The notes under the pieces were generated by a model, which was not told the origin of the DNA, made no database searches, and saw only the letters and a program-made list of their open reading frames with translations. A DNA stretch of 64,000 nt from Streptomyces coeruleorubidus (GTDB lineage Bacteria > Actinomycetota > Actinomycetes > Streptomycetales > Streptomycetaceae): NCBI RefSeq assembly GCF_028885415.1, contig NZ_CP118527.1:1364001-1428000 (forward strand). The letters are read 5' to 3'. Positions 46,011-54,884 of the stretch are shown here, in pieces. The translations under genes and the position numbers were made by a program. How positions within the stretch are numbered: position 1 is the first letter of the stretch; every line of letters begins with the position of its first letter.

Positions 46011-47549
46011 ATGCTGTTGCACCGGCTGGCCCGAGTGTCCCAGGAGGTCGCCGCCACCTCGGCGCGGTCCCGGAAGACGGCCCTGCTCGCGGAGCTCTTC
46101 CGGGACGCGGAGGCGGACGACGTGCCGATCGTCATCCCGTACCTGGCGGGCCGACTGCCGCAGGGCCGGATCGGCGTCGGCTGGAAGGTGCTGAGCCGCC
46201 CCGTCGCCCCCGCCGCCGAACCGGGCCTGACCGTGCGGGACGTGGACGCCCGGTTGTCGGAGCTGGCCCAGGTGTCCGGCCCCGGCTCCCAGGCCGAACG
46301 GGCCCGGCTGGTCGGGGAGTTGATGGGCGCGGCCACCGAGGACGAACAGCGGTTCCTGATCGGTCTGCTCACCGGGGAGGTACGGCAGGGCGCGCTGGAC
46401 GCCGTCGCGGTCGAGGGACTGGCCCAGGCGACCGGGGCGCCCCCGGCGGACGTACGACGGGCCGTGATGCTCGCCGGCTCCCTCCAGACGGTCGCCGAGG
46501 CGCTGCTCGCGGACGGCCCCGCCGCCCTGGACCGCTTCCGCCTCACCGTCGGCAGCCCGGTCTGGCCGATGCTGGCGCACAGCGCCTCCTCGGTCGCCGA
46601 GGCGGTGGACAAGCTCGGCGCCTGCGCGGTCGAGGAGAAGCTGGACGGCATCCGCGTCCAGGTGCACCGGGACGGCGGCACGGTACGGCTCTACACCCGC
46701 ACCCTCGACGACATCACCGACCGCCTGCCCGAAGTGACGGCCGCCGCGCTGGAGTTGCGGGGCGAGCGGTTCATCCTGGACGGCGAGGTGATCTCCTTCG
46801 ACGAGGGCGGCCGCCCCCGCTCGTTCCAGGAGACCGCCGGCCGCGTCGGCTCGCGCACGGACGTGGCGACGGCGGCACGCGCGGTGCCGGTCTCCCCCGT
46901 CTTCTTCGACGCGCTGTCCGTCGACGGCCACGACCTGCTCGACCTGCCGTTCGCCGAGCGGCACGCCGAGCTGGCCCGGCTGGTCCCCGAGCCGATGCGG
47001 GTGCGTCGCACGACCGTGTCCGGCCCGGACGACCTGCACACGGCGGAGGAGTTTCTCGCCGAGACCCTGAAGCGCGGCCACGAGGGCGTCGTCGCCAAGG
47101 CGCTGGACGCCCCCTACAGCGCGGGCCGGCGCGGCGCGTCCTGGCTGAAGGTCAAGCCCGTCCACACCCTCGACCTGGTCGTCCTGGCGGCGGAGTGGGG
47201 CCACGGCCGCCGCACCGGCAAGCTCTCCAACCTGCACCTGGGCGCCCGCACCGCCGACGGCGGCCTCGCCATGCTCGGCAAGACCTTCAAGGGCATGACC
47301 GACGCGATGCTGACCTGGCAGACCGAACGGCTCCGGCAGCTCGCCGTCGACGACAACGGCCACGTCGTGACCGTCCGCCCGGAACTCGTCGTCGAGATCG
47401 CCTACGACGGCCTCCAGCGCTCCACCCGCTACCCGGCCGGCGTCACCCTGCGCTTCGCCCGCGTGGTCCGCTACCGGGAGGACAAGCGCCCCGAGGACGC
47501 CGACACGGTGGAGACGCTGCTGGCCGCGCACCCGGAGGTGAGCCCGTGA
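46011..47549 (+). CDS. lig: ATP-dependent DNA ligase
   Basis: 512 residues from ATG 46011; a five-residue longer start (45996) has no better site. N-terminal DNA-binding region (~1-190, RKTALLAELFRDAEADDVPIVIPYLAGRLPQG). Adenylation domain with EEKLDGIRVQVHRDGG (KxDG, the catalytic Lys at about residue 211), FILDGEVISFDEG, FFDALSVDG, EGVVAKALDAPY and SWLKVKPVHTLDLVVLAA. The OB domain follows. It joins nicks in duplex DNA. The stop overlaps the NUDIX start (GTGA), so the two are translationally coupled. It is not a NAD+-dependent LigA. Confidence 0.95.
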   Translation: MLLHRLARVSQEVAATSARSRKTALLAELFRDAEADDVPIVIPYLAGRLPQGRIGVGWKVLSRPVAPAAEPGLTVRDVDARLSELAQVSGPGSQAERARLVGELMGAATEDEQRFLIGLLTGEVRQGALDAVAVEGLAQATGAPPADVRRAVMLAGSLQTVAEALLADGPAALDRFRLTVGSPVWPMLAHSASSVAEAVDKLGACAVEEKLDGIRVQVHRDGGTVRLYTRTLDDITDRLPEVTAAALELRGERFILDGEVISFDEGGRPRSFQETAGRVGSRTDVATAARAVPVSPVFFDALSVDGHDLLDLPFAERHAELARLVPEPMRVRRTTVSGPDDLHTAEEFLAETLKRGHEGVVAKALDAPYSAGRRGASWLKVKPVHTLDLVVLAAEWGHGRRTGKLSNLHLGARTADGGLAMLGKTFKGMTDAMLTWQTERLRQLAVDDNGHVVTVRPELVVEIAYDGLQRSTRYPAGVTLRFARVVRYREDKRPEDADTVETLLAAHPEVSP

Positions 47550-48004
47550 AGCGCAGTGCCGGCCTGCTGCTCTTCCACCACACCGACGACGGCCTCGAAG
47601 TGCTGCTCGGCCACATGGGCGGCCCCTTCTTCGCCCGGCGCGACGCCGGGGCGTGGACCATCCCCAAGGGCGAGTACGAGCCCGACGAGTCCGCCTGGGC
47701 GGCGGCCCGCCGCGAGTTCGAGGAGGAACTGGGCCTGCCCCCGCCCGACGGCGAGGCCCTCGCGCTGGGCGAGATCCGGCAGACAGGCGGCAAGATCGTC
47801 ACGGCCTGGGCGATCGAGGCGGACCTCGACCCGGCGACGATCGCGCCCGGCACGTTCCGGATGGAGTGGCCACCGAGGTCGGGACGGCTCCAGGAGTTCC
47901 CCGAGCTGGACCGGGTGGCGTGGTTCGGGCTCGAGCGGGCCCGAGCGGTGATCGTCAAGGCGCAGGCGGCGTTTCTCGACCGCCTGGCGGAGCACTCGCC
48001 CTGA
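47546..48004 (+). CDS. NUDIX hydrolase coupled to the DNA ligase
   Basis: 152 residues, GTG start overlapping the ligase stop. The NUDIX box is present: GEYEPDESAWAAARREFEEELGL (G...E...REFEEEL, ~48-70), preceded by RDAGAWTIPKGE. It resembles DNA mismatch repair/oxidised-nucleotide-cleansing NUDIX proteins found beside ligases, which may hydrolyse damaged (di)nucleotides. Coupling with the ligase suggests use in a repair pathway; the substrate is inferred. Confidence 0.9.
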   Translation: MKRSAGLLLFHHTDDGLEVLLGHMGGPFFARRDAGAWTIPKGEYEPDESAWAAARREFEEELGLPPPDGEALALGEIRQTGGKIVTAWAIEADLDPATIAPGTFRMEWPPRSGRLQEFPELDRVAWFGLERARAVIVKAQAAFLDRLAEHSP

Positions 48005-48080
48005 GGAGACGCTCCCGCGTTGCGGTCCCCTCCGCCACGCGGGAAGGTCGGACTACAGCCCGCACCGAGGGAGGTCAGCC

Positions 48081-49466
48081 ATGCCCATCGCAACGGTGAA
48101 CCCGGCGAACGGCGAGACGCTCAAGACGTACGAGGCCATGGGCGAGGAGGAGATCGGGCGCCGGCTCCAGCTGGCGGAGGCCACGTTCCGCACGTACCGG
48201 ACGACGACGTTCGACGAGCGCGCCCGGCTGATGAGGAAGGCCGCCGACCTCCTCGACGAGGACCAGCGGGACATCGCCCGCGTACTGACCACCGAGATGG
48301 GCAAGCCGATCCAGCAGGCCCGCGCCGAGGCGGCGAAGTGCGCCAAGGCGATGCGCTGGTACGCCGATCACGCCGAGGAACTGCTCGCCGACGAGGAGCC
48401 CTCCGACACCGATGTGAAGGACTCCGGCGCCTCGCGGGTACGGGTGCGCTACCGGCCGCTGGGACCGGTGCTGGCGGTCATGCCGTGGAACTTCCCGCTG
48501 TGGCAGGTGGTCCGCTTCGCCGCGCCCGCCCTGATGGCCGGGAACGTGGGCCTGCTCAAGCACGCCTCGAACGTCCCCCAGACCGCCCTCTACCTGGAGG
48601 ACCTGTTCCACCGGGCGGGCTTCACCGAGGGCTGCTTCCAGACCCTGCTGATCGGCTCCGCCGCCGTCGACGACATCCTGCGGGACGAGCGGGTCAAGGC
48701 GGCCACCCTCACCGGCAGCGAGCCCGCGGGCCGCGCGGTCGCCTCCACCGCCGGGGAGATGGTCAAGAAGACGGTGCTGGAGCTGGGCGGCAGCGACCCC
48801 TTCGTCGTCATGCCCTCCGCCGACATCGACCGGGCCGCGCAGGTCGCGGTGACCGCGCGGGTGCAGAACACCGGGCAGTCCTGCATCGCCGCCAAGCGGT
48901 TCATCGTGCACACGGATGTCTACGACGCCTTCGCCGAGCGGTTCGCCGAGGGTATGAAGGCGCTGAAGGTCGGTGACCCCATGGCCGAGGACACCGAGGT
49001 CGGGCCGCTCTCCAGCGAGCAGGGACTGCGCGATCTCGAGGACCTGGTCGACGACGCGGTGCGCACCGGGGCGGAGGTGCTGTGCGGTGGCGAACGGCCG
49101 GACGGGCCCGGCTGGTACTACGCGCCGACCGTTCTCGCCGGCATCACCCGGGAGATGCGTATCCACCGGGAGGAGGCGTTCGGTCCGGTCGCCACGCTGT
49201 ACCGGGCGGCCGACCTGGACGAGGCCGTGCTGATCGCGAACGACTCGCCGTTCGGGCTGAGCTCGAACGTGTGGACGCGGGACGAGGCCGAGGTGGACCG
49301 GTTCGTCCGGGATCTGGAGGCGGGCGGTGTGTACGTCAACGGGATGACGGCCTCCCACCCGGCGTTCCCGTTCGGCGGAGTGAAGCGGTCCGGGTACGGG
49401 CGTGAGCTGTCCGGGCACGGAATCCGGGAGTTCTGCAACATCACGACCGTTTGGCACGGTGCGTGA
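48081..49466 (+). CDS. gabD: NAD(P)+-dependent aldehyde dehydrogenase, succinate-semialdehyde type
   Basis: 461 residues. Motifs: MPWNFPLWQVVRFAAPALMAGN, KHASNVPQTALYLEDLF, LTGSEPAGRAV, catalytic Glu in VLELGGSDPFVVM, catalytic Cys in QNTGQSCIAAKRFIVH, and the C-terminal HPAFPFGGVKRSGYGRELS. It oxidises aldehydes to acids; by overall likeness the substrate is succinate semialdehyde or a similar aldehyde, but the assignment is not certain. GAGGGAGGTC precedes the ATG at 48081. It is preceded by a 77-bp gap after the NUDIX gene and is followed by DUF6213. Confidence 0.9.
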   Translation: MPIATVNPANGETLKTYEAMGEEEIGRRLQLAEATFRTYRTTTFDERARLMRKAADLLDEDQRDIARVLTTEMGKPIQQARAEAAKCAKAMRWYADHAEELLADEEPSDTDVKDSGASRVRVRYRPLGPVLAVMPWNFPLWQVVRFAAPALMAGNVGLLKHASNVPQTALYLEDLFHRAGFTEGCFQTLLIGSAAVDDILRDERVKAATLTGSEPAGRAVASTAGEMVKKTVLELGGSDPFVVMPSADIDRAAQVAVTARVQNTGQSCIAAKRFIVHTDVYDAFAERFAEGMKALKVGDPMAEDTEVGPLSSEQGLRDLEDLVDDAVRTGAEVLCGGERPDGPGWYYAPTVLAGITREMRIHREEAFGPVATLYRAADLDEAVLIANDSPFGLSSNVWTRDEAEVDRFVRDLEAGGVYVNGMTASHPAFPFGGVKRSGYGRELSGHGIREFCNITTVWHGA

Positions 49467-49491
49467 GTGTTGCGGGGCTACGATCCCGTCT

Positions 49492-49728
49492 GTGAACCGC
49501 GAAGTGACTCTGCCTCTGATCGTCGACGACCGCGGGACCTTGCAGGTGGCTGCGGCCGATGTCAGCAAGCTGTTGCGGACGGTGGGGGGTCGATGGGTGC
49601 GGCTTGTCGAGACCGGGGAGTCCGGGCTCGACGAGGACACGGTCGCTGCGTTGACGATCGAGCTGGCGAAGTTGGCCGACCGTATTGATGTGGCTTGCAT
49701 TGCGCACAGCAGTGGGGGTGCGACGTAG
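49492..49728 (+). CDS. DUF6213 family protein
   Basis: 78 residues from GTG 49492. It matches DUF6213: NREVTLPLIVDDRGTLQVAAADVSKLLRTVGGRWVRLVE and ALTIELAKLADRIDVACIAHSSG. Mixed alpha/beta, no membrane span. Function unknown. It lies 25 bp after the aldehyde dehydrogenase stop in the same direction. The downstream repeat element at 49751 occupies the gap to the convergent TenA-like gene. Confidence 0.8.
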   Translation: MNREVTLPLIVDDRGTLQVAAADVSKLLRTVGGRWVRLVETGESGLDEDTVAALTIELAKLADRIDVACIAHSSGGAT

Positions 49729-49750
49729 TTGCGGCGTGTGCGGGTGCATT

Positions 49751-49805
49751 GTGGCTGGTCGCGCCCACGCGGCGGAGCCGCAAGTCGACACAGCCCCGCG
49801 CCCCT
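49751..49805. repeat. Dispersed Streptomyces intergenic element, copy 1
   Basis: 55-bp element GTGGCTGGTCGCGCCCACG...CAGCCCCGCGCCCCT. It contains the hairpin-forming GCGGCGGAGCCGC core. A near-identical copy is at 52854-52910. It lies between convergent genes and touches the TenA-like stop codon, so it may double as a terminator. Confidence 0.85.
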
Positions 49806-50472
49806 AAGAGGGCAGATCCCCCAGCGTCGACCAGAACATCGCCTCGTAGGTCTGAAGTAGGCGGCCGTATGCGTGTGCTCGTGCCTTGTCGAGGCGCCCG
49901 GCGTCCATGGCCGCCTGCACCGCCGCTGTCGCAAGCCCGTCCAGCTCCGGGGACGGCTGGGCGAAGAAGTCGAAGAAGCCGCACGCCTCGTCCGTGAAGC
50001 CGTAATGGGTGCGCAGGGCCTCGGCGATCGTCGCGCAATAGCCGCCCCACGCGGAGAAGTTCGCGGTCAGTGCCAGGACGACGTCCGCCGGTGAGGCGTT
50101 GAGGGCCAGCCAGGCGACGCAGGCGGGGTAGGCCTGGCAGCCCGGAAGGGGCTCGTACGCGCCCGCTTCGGCCTCGTCCACACCGCACGCCCTCGCGAAG
50201 GCGTCCAGCCGGTCGCCCGCCAGTGCCTCGCCCTCCGCGAGGGTGGTGAAGTAGGCCGCCGCCTCCGGGTCGGTCGTCGCGGAGCGTTCCGCCAGATGCA
50301 GGAACGCGCGGCGGTCCGCGGGGATCACCCGGGACTGTTCCAGGGCGAGCGCGGCGAGGGTGGGGCGGGGGGCCTCGCCACGGGCGATCCGGGGGACCAA
50401 GGGGTTGGACCGCGGGTCCGGGGCGAGTTCGGCTGTGGTCGTCGCCAGCAGGTCCCGGGCCGGGTGCGTCAT
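49804..50472 (-). CDS. TenA/PqqC-like (haem-oxygenase fold) protein
   Basis: 222 residues from ATG 50472, with ACGGAGG upstream. All-helical: HPARDLLATTTAELAPDPRSNPLVPRIARGEAPRPTLAALALEQSRVIPADRRAFLHLAERS, EAAAYFTTLAEGEALAGDRLDAFARACGV and ALRTHYGFTDEACGFFDFFAQ. The pattern matches the TenA/THI-4/PqqC superfamily; some members are thiaminases, others uncharacterised. No thiamine genes lie beside it, so the name TenA is by fold only. The conserved Cys/Glu pair of true thiaminase II is not evident to me. Confidence 0.7.
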   Translation of the reverse strand: MTHPARDLLATTTAELAPDPRSNPLVPRIARGEAPRPTLAALALEQSRVIPADRRAFLHLAERSATTDPEAAAYFTTLAEGEALAGDRLDAFARACGVDEAEAGAYEPLPGCQAYPACVAWLALNASPADVVLALTANFSAWGGYCATIAEALRTHYGFTDEACGFFDFFAQPSPELDGLATAAVQAAMDAGRLDKARAHAYGRLLQTYEAMFWSTLGDLPS

Positions 50473-50603
50473 CGCGTCCTCCGTCGTGAGGGTGTCGGGA
50501 CGAGCCTGGCACGGCGTCCCCGATACGGAGTAGTCCGGCACCAGATCGGCGCCCCACCGGGTGATCGTGGGTGGACGACCCCCTGAGGTGAACCACCTTC
50601 TGA

Positions 50604-50788
50604 CCGCGCCGCAGCGTCGCCGCGGCGTTCACGGCGCGCGGAGTGGAGCGGGTGCGCGAGCGGTTCCGCCGCATGCCGGCGGAACCGGTCGACGAGATGC
50701 TCCAGGCGAGCCCACCGCCGGATCACGCGGCGATCGGGGAGCTGCGGGCGAGGTACGGCATCGAGCAGCTGATGCCGCTCAGACATCG
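50604..50788 (+). pseudogene. Possible 3' fragment of a gene on the plus strand
   Basis: After an in-frame TGA at 50601 an open stretch encodes SVAAAFTARGVERVRERFRRMPAEPVDEMLQAS, then PPPDHAAIGELRARYGIEQLMPL. The amino-acid texture (charged helices, no shadow-like Arg/Pro bias) looks like real protein, perhaps the C-terminus of a cupin- or regulator-like protein, but there is no upstream body or ribosome site. It merges with the 3' end of the minus-strand acyl-CoA dehydrogenase. Could be a gene remnant or coincidence. Confidence 0.35.
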
Positions 50789-52015
50789 TCAGCGGATGGG
50801 CGTGCCGGAGAGGGTCCGGGCAATGACCAGTCGCTGGATCTCGCTCGTGCCCTCGAAGATCGTGTAGATGGCGGCGTCCCGGTGCATACGCTCGACGGGG
50901 TACTCCCTGGTGTAGCCGTTGCCGCCGAGGATCTGGATCGCCTGGGCCGTGACCTGCTTGGCCGTCTCGCTCGCGAACAGCTTGGACATCGAGCCCTCGG
51001 CCGCCGTGAACGGCTTGCCGTTGACCGCCATCCAGGAGGCGCGCCAGACGAGGAGCCGGGCCGCGTCGATGGACGTACGCATGTCCGCGAGCTGGAACGC
51101 CACGCCCTGGTTGTCGATGATCGGCCGCCCGAACTGCTCCCGCGTCTTGGCGTAGTCGAGGGCGACCTCGTACGCGGCCCGGGCCGTACCGACCGCCATG
51201 GCCCCGACCGCCGGGCGCGACGCCTCGAACGTGGCCATCGCCGCGTTCTTCACTCGCTCCCCGCCCTGCTTGGCCTTCTCCCGCGCCCGGGCGAGCCGCT
51301 CGTCGAGCTTCTCCTTGCCACCGAGCAGGCAGGAGCCCGGAACACGCACGTTGTCCAGGATGACCTCGGCGGTGTGCGAGGCGCGGATGCCGTGCTTCTT
51401 GAACTTCTGGCCCTGGGACAGGCCCTCGGTGCCCGGCGGGATGATGAAGGAGGCGTGGCCCTTGGAGCCGAGCTCCGCGTCGACGACCGCGACCACGACA
51501 TGGACGTTGGCGATACCGCCGTTGGTCGCCCAGGTCTTGGTGCCGTTGATCACCCACTCGTCCTTGGCCTCGTCGTACACGGCTCGGGTGCGCATGGAGG
51601 CCACGTCGGAGCCGGCGTCGGGCTCGGAGGAGCAGAAGGCGGCGACCTTGACATCGCTCGCGTCGCCGTACATCTGGGGGATCCAGGTGCCGATCTGCTC
51701 CTCGGTGCCGTTGGCGAGGACGCCGACGGCGGCGAGACCGGTGCCGACGATGGACAGGGCGATGCCCGCGTCGCCCCAGAACAGCTCCTCCATCGCCATG
51801 GGGATACCGAGGCCGGTGGGGTCGAAGTACTGCTGGGCGTAGAAGTCCAGGGAGTAGATGCCGACCTTGGCGGCCTCCTGGATGACCGGCCAGGGGGTCT
51901 CCTCACGCTCGTCCCATTCGGCGGCCGCGGGGCGGATCACATCGGCGGCGAAGCCGTGCAGCCAGTCGCGGACCTCCTTCTGTTCGTCGTTGAGCTCCAT
52001 GGTGAACTCGGCCAT
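50789..52015 (-). CDS. Acyl-CoA dehydrogenase
   Basis: 408 residues from ATG 52015, with GGAGGGGAC upstream. Complete acyl-CoA dehydrogenase: N-terminal [50 protein letters not shown] (flavin- and substrate-binding), [14 protein letters not shown], and the C-terminal [58 protein letters not shown], with the catalytic Glu in IFEGTSE (~385). It oxidises an acyl-CoA to the trans-2-enoyl-CoA with FAD. It is divergent from a TetR regulator at 52184, with a clear operator between. Confidence 0.93.
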   Translation of the reverse strand: MAEFTMELNDEQKEVRDWLHGFAADVIRPAAAEWDEREETPWPVIQEAAKVGIYSLDFYAQQYFDPTGLGIPMAMEELFWGDAGIALSIVGTGLAAVGVLANGTEEQIGTWIPQMYGDASDVKVAAFCSSEPDAGSDVASMRTRAVYDEAKDEWVINGTKTWATNGGIANVHVVVAVVDAELGSKGHASFIIPPGTEGLSQGQKFKKHGIRASHTAEVILDNVRVPGSCLLGGKEKLDERLARAREKAKQGGERVKNAAMATFEASRPAVGAMAVGTARAAYEVALDYAKTREQFGRPIIDNQGVAFQLADMRTSIDAARLLVWRASWMAVNGKPFTAAEGSMSKLFASETAKQVTAQAIQILGGNGYTREYPVERMHRDAAIYTIFEGTSEIQRLVIARTLSGTPIR

Positions 52016-52042
52016 GTCGTCCCCTCCAGCGGCACACATGCA

Positions 52043-52071
52043 TGTTACTTGCGGTAACAGCAGTCTGTTAC
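52043..52071. promoter_or_regulatory. TetR-type operator with three half-sites
   Basis: TGTTAC (52043-52048), GTAACA (52054-52059) and TGTTAC (52066-52071) form two overlapping perfect inverted repeats (spacers 5 and 6 bp) in the gap between the divergent acyl-CoA dehydrogenase and TetR genes. This spans the dehydrogenase's 5' region. It is the best operator candidate in the window. Confidence 0.75.
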
Positions 52072-52183
52072 CGGTGGGTAGTCCACGTCAACTCCTACCG
52101 ACCGGTCGGCACCCGGTGTCCGGGGCATGCTTGAGTGTTAGTTTGCGCAGGCGTCATCGAATCAGCACGGGTGGGGAGAGCAC

Positions 52184-52828
52184 ATGGACACCACGCAGCG
52201 GACCGACCAGCAACGGTCCGCCGACCGCCGACGGCGTGAGCTGCTGGAAGCCGCCGACCGAGTGGTGCTGCGCGACGGTCCGCAGGCCTCGATGAACGCG
52301 ATCGCCGCGGAAGCGGGCATCACCAAGCCGATTCTGTACCGGCACTTCGGTGACAAGGGCGGACTTTACGCGGCCCTTGCCAAGCGGCACACGGACGCGC
52401 TGCTGGATTCGCTGCGGGCGGCGCTGGACGCGCCTGCGGAGAGACGGGAGCGGGTCGAGGCGACGCTGGACACGTATCTCGCGGCGATCGAGGCGCGGCC
52501 TCAGGTCTACCGGTTCCTGATGCATCCGGCGGAGGGGGGCCAGCCGGGGGATCCGGGGTTCGATGTCGGCAAGCACAGTGCGCCGTTGCTGCGGCGGATG
52601 GGGGAGGAACTCGCGCAGGTCATCGAGGAGCGGCTGGATCTCGGGCCGGGCGGGCAGCAGCTGGCGCGGGTGTGGGGGCATGGGATCGTCGGCATGATGC
52701 ATGCGGCCGGGGACTGGTGGCTGGGGGAACGGCCTTGCTCCCGTGCCGAGTTGGTGCGGAGTCTCGCTGATCTGTTGTGGGGGCGTCTTGCGGCTGCGGG
52801 GGATCGGATGGGCGGTCCCGGGTTCTGA
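52184..52828 (+). CDS. TetR-family repressor
   Basis: 214 residues, ATG preceded by GGGGAGAG. N-terminal HTH (~12-60): RRRRELLEAADRVVLRDGPQASMNAIAAEAGITKPILYRHFGDKGGLYAALA, the classical TetR pattern. The C-terminal ~150 residues are helical ligand/dimer domain with no known motif. Divergent from the acyl-CoA dehydrogenase, with TGTTAC/GTAACA sites between, so it probably represses that gene and itself until an acyl-CoA or fatty acid binds. Ends at dispersed repeat copy 2. Confidence 0.9.
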   Translation: MDTTQRTDQQRSADRRRRELLEAADRVVLRDGPQASMNAIAAEAGITKPILYRHFGDKGGLYAALAKRHTDALLDSLRAALDAPAERRERVEATLDTYLAAIEARPQVYRFLMHPAEGGQPGDPGFDVGKHSAPLLRRMGEELAQVIEERLDLGPGGQQLARVWGHGIVGMMHAAGDWWLGERPCSRAELVRSLADLLWGRLAAAGDRMGGPGF

Positions 52829-52853
52829 CCGTCGCCTGTCGTGTGCGGACCGT

Positions 52854-52910
52854 GGGGGCTGGTCGCGCCCACGCGGCGGAGCCGCATATCGAACACAGCC
52901 CCGCGCCCCT
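52854..52910. repeat. Dispersed Streptomyces intergenic element, copy 2
   Basis: Matches the element at 49751-49805 (GCTGGTCGCGCCCACGCGGC core, then CGA..ACAGCCCCGCGCCCCT) with only a few differences. It fills the gap between the convergent TetR and deformylase genes. Confidence 0.85.
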
Positions 52911-52917
52911 GGGTCAC

Positions 52918-53463
52918 TCACCTCACTCGGCGCCATGAAGCCCGGGCCACCTGTCGCATGAGCTTGCGGTGGCGCCAGCCCGTCAGTCGGTCCGCGTAGA
53001 CGCGGCCCTCCAAGTGGTCGTACTCGTGCTGCAGGCAGCGGGCGAAGAAGCCCGAGCCGTGCACCGTGATCGGCTCTCCGGTCATCGTGAAGCCCTCGAC
53101 CACCGCGTGGTCGTAACGCTCCGTGCCCGCTTCCAGGCCCGGTAGGGACAGGCAGCCCTCCGGGCCCCGGATCACCACTCCGTCCGCCTCGACCAGGCGC
53201 GGGTTGACCACGTGGCCCAGGTGCCGGACGTCCTCGTCGTCGGGGCAGTCGTAGACGAAGACCCGCAGCGGCTCGCCGATCTGGTTGGCGGCGAGGCCGA
53301 CGCCCTGGGCGGCGTACATGGTTGCGAACAAGTCCTCGACGAGGCGGGCCAGTTCGGGGCCGAACTCGGTGACTTCCGCGCAGGGTGTGTGCAGCAGCGG
53401 GTCTCCGTGCAGGGTGAGGGGTCTCACGTGGCCGCGGGCGCCGGGGATGGGGCTGTTTCGCAT
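52918..53463 (-). CDS. def: Peptide deformylase
   Basis: 181 residues from ATG 53463. The three deformylase motifs are complete: GVGLAANQIG (~50-59), EGCLSLPG (~100-107) and QHEYDHLEG (~144-152), with the Cys, two His and Glu that hold the metal and act in catalysis. It removes the formyl group from nascent N-terminal Met. The N-terminal HVRPLTLHGDPLLHTPCAEVTEF is also typical. It is one of several deformylases usual in Streptomyces. Divergent from murT with a 160-bp gap in which I see no clear site. Confidence 0.93.
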   Translation of the reverse strand: MRNSPIPGARGHVRPLTLHGDPLLHTPCAEVTEFGPELARLVEDLFATMYAAQGVGLAANQIGEPLRVFVYDCPDDEDVRHLGHVVNPRLVEADGVVIRGPEGCLSLPGLEAGTERYDHAVVEGFTMTGEPITVHGSGFFARCLQHEYDHLEGRVYADRLTGWRHRKLMRQVARASWRRVR

Positions 53464-53622
53464 GGCGGCAAGAGTAAGGTCCCTGTCATTCCGGGCCTCC
53501 CGCACGAGTTCACCACAGTGCCTCGGTTCGGGAGTGCTAATGGATCTCGATAGGCTGAGGTCCACACCACGTGGCCGTCAGGCTTCAAGGCGCGGCGCGT
53601 ACGCAAGGAGGATCGAGAACTG

Positions 53623-54861
53623 ATGGCAGGCAACTCGGACCCGCTCTCGCCGCGGGCCAAGCTGGCCGTGACCGCGGGCAAGGCGGTCGCGGCGGCGTCC
53701 CGCGCCGCGGGACGCGGCAGCGGTTCGGTGATCGGCGGCCGGGTGGCACTCAAGCTCGACCCCGACCTCCTCGCCCGGCTCGCGCAGAACCTGGACGTGA
53801 TCCTGGTCTCGGCGACGAACGGCAAGACCACGACCACCCGGCTCATCGCCGAGGCCCTGCGCGCGGCGGGACCGGTCGTCTCCAACGCGCTCGGCGCCAA
53901 CATGCCGGCCGGCATCACCTCGGCGCTCGCGGGCAGCTCGGACGCCCGGTACGGGGTGATCGAGGTCGACGAGAAGTACCTCGCCGGCGTCGCCCGGGAC
54001 ACCGCGCCGAAGTGCATCGCCCTGCTCAACCTCTCCCGCGACCAGCTCGACCGCGCCGCCGAGACCCGCATGCTCGCCGAGAACTGGCGGGAGGGGCTCG
54101 CCGGTTCCAAGGCCGTGGTGGTGGCCAACTGCGACGACCCGCCGGTGGTGTGGGCGGCGTCCTCCTCCCCCAATGTGATCTGGGTCGCCGCCGGGCAGAT
54201 GTGGAAGGACGACGCCTGGTCCTGCCCGTCGTGCGGTGGCGTGATGCAGCGCCCGGGCGACGACTGGTACTGCGGTGAGTGCGGCTTCCGCCGTCCGACG
54301 CCGAGCTGGGCGCTCTCCGGCGACCACGTCCTGGACCCGCACGGCTCCGCCTGGCCGATCCACCTCCAGCTGCCCGGCCGCGCCAACAAGGCCAACGCCG
54401 CCTCCTCGGCCGCCGTCGCCGCCGTGTTCGGCGTGCCGCCGCAGGTCGCGCTGGAGCGCATGTACCAGGTGCAGGCGGTGGCCGGCCGGTACGACGTCGT
54501 CCAGTTCCAGGGCCGTGACCTCAGGCTCCTCCTCGCGAAGAACCCGGCCGGCTGGCTGGAGACGTTCTCCCTGATCGACCCGCCACCCGCCCCGGTCATC
54601 CTGTCCGTGAACGCGCGCTCCGCCGACGGCACCGACACCTCCTGGCTGTGGGACGTCGACTACACGCGTCTGACCGGCCACCCGATCTGTGTCGTCGGCG
54701 ACCGGCGGCTGGACCTCGCGGTGCGCCTGGAGGTCGCCGACCAGCACTTCCAGGTGTACGAGAACCTCGACCAGGCCGTGGCGGCGTGCCCGCCGGGACG
54801 GATCGAGGTCATCGCCAACTACACGGCGTTCCAGGACCTGCGCCGCCGGGTCGGCAACTGA
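53623..54861 (+). CDS. murT: Lipid II isoglutaminyl synthase, MurT subunit
   Basis: 412 residues. Mur ligase-type ATPase: SATNGKTTTTRLIAEALR (P-loop, ~65-82), ITSALAG, EVDEKYL, LLNLSRDQLDR, then a Cys4 zinc ribbon CPSCGGVM...CGECGF (~203-226) inserted in the middle as in MurT, then DUF1727-type C-terminus (ERMYQVQAVAGRYDVVQFQGR, LLLAKNPAGWLETF and WLWDVDYTRL). With GatD it amidates the alpha-carboxyl of the lipid II D-Glu residue to D-isoglutamine. It is followed after 23 bp by gatD; both are one transcript. Confidence 0.95.
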   Translation: MAGNSDPLSPRAKLAVTAGKAVAAASRAAGRGSGSVIGGRVALKLDPDLLARLAQNLDVILVSATNGKTTTTRLIAEALRAAGPVVSNALGANMPAGITSALAGSSDARYGVIEVDEKYLAGVARDTAPKCIALLNLSRDQLDRAAETRMLAENWREGLAGSKAVVVANCDDPPVVWAASSSPNVIWVAAGQMWKDDAWSCPSCGGVMQRPGDDWYCGECGFRRPTPSWALSGDHVLDPHGSAWPIHLQLPGRANKANAASSAAVAAVFGVPPQVALERMYQVQAVAGRYDVVQFQGRDLRLLLAKNPAGWLETFSLIDPPPAPVILSVNARSADGTDTSWLWDVDYTRLTGHPICVVGDRRLDLAVRLEVADQHFQVYENLDQAVAACPPGRIEVIANYTAFQDLRRRVGN

Positions 54862-54884
54862 GCACGAGACGTCAGGGGACTTTT

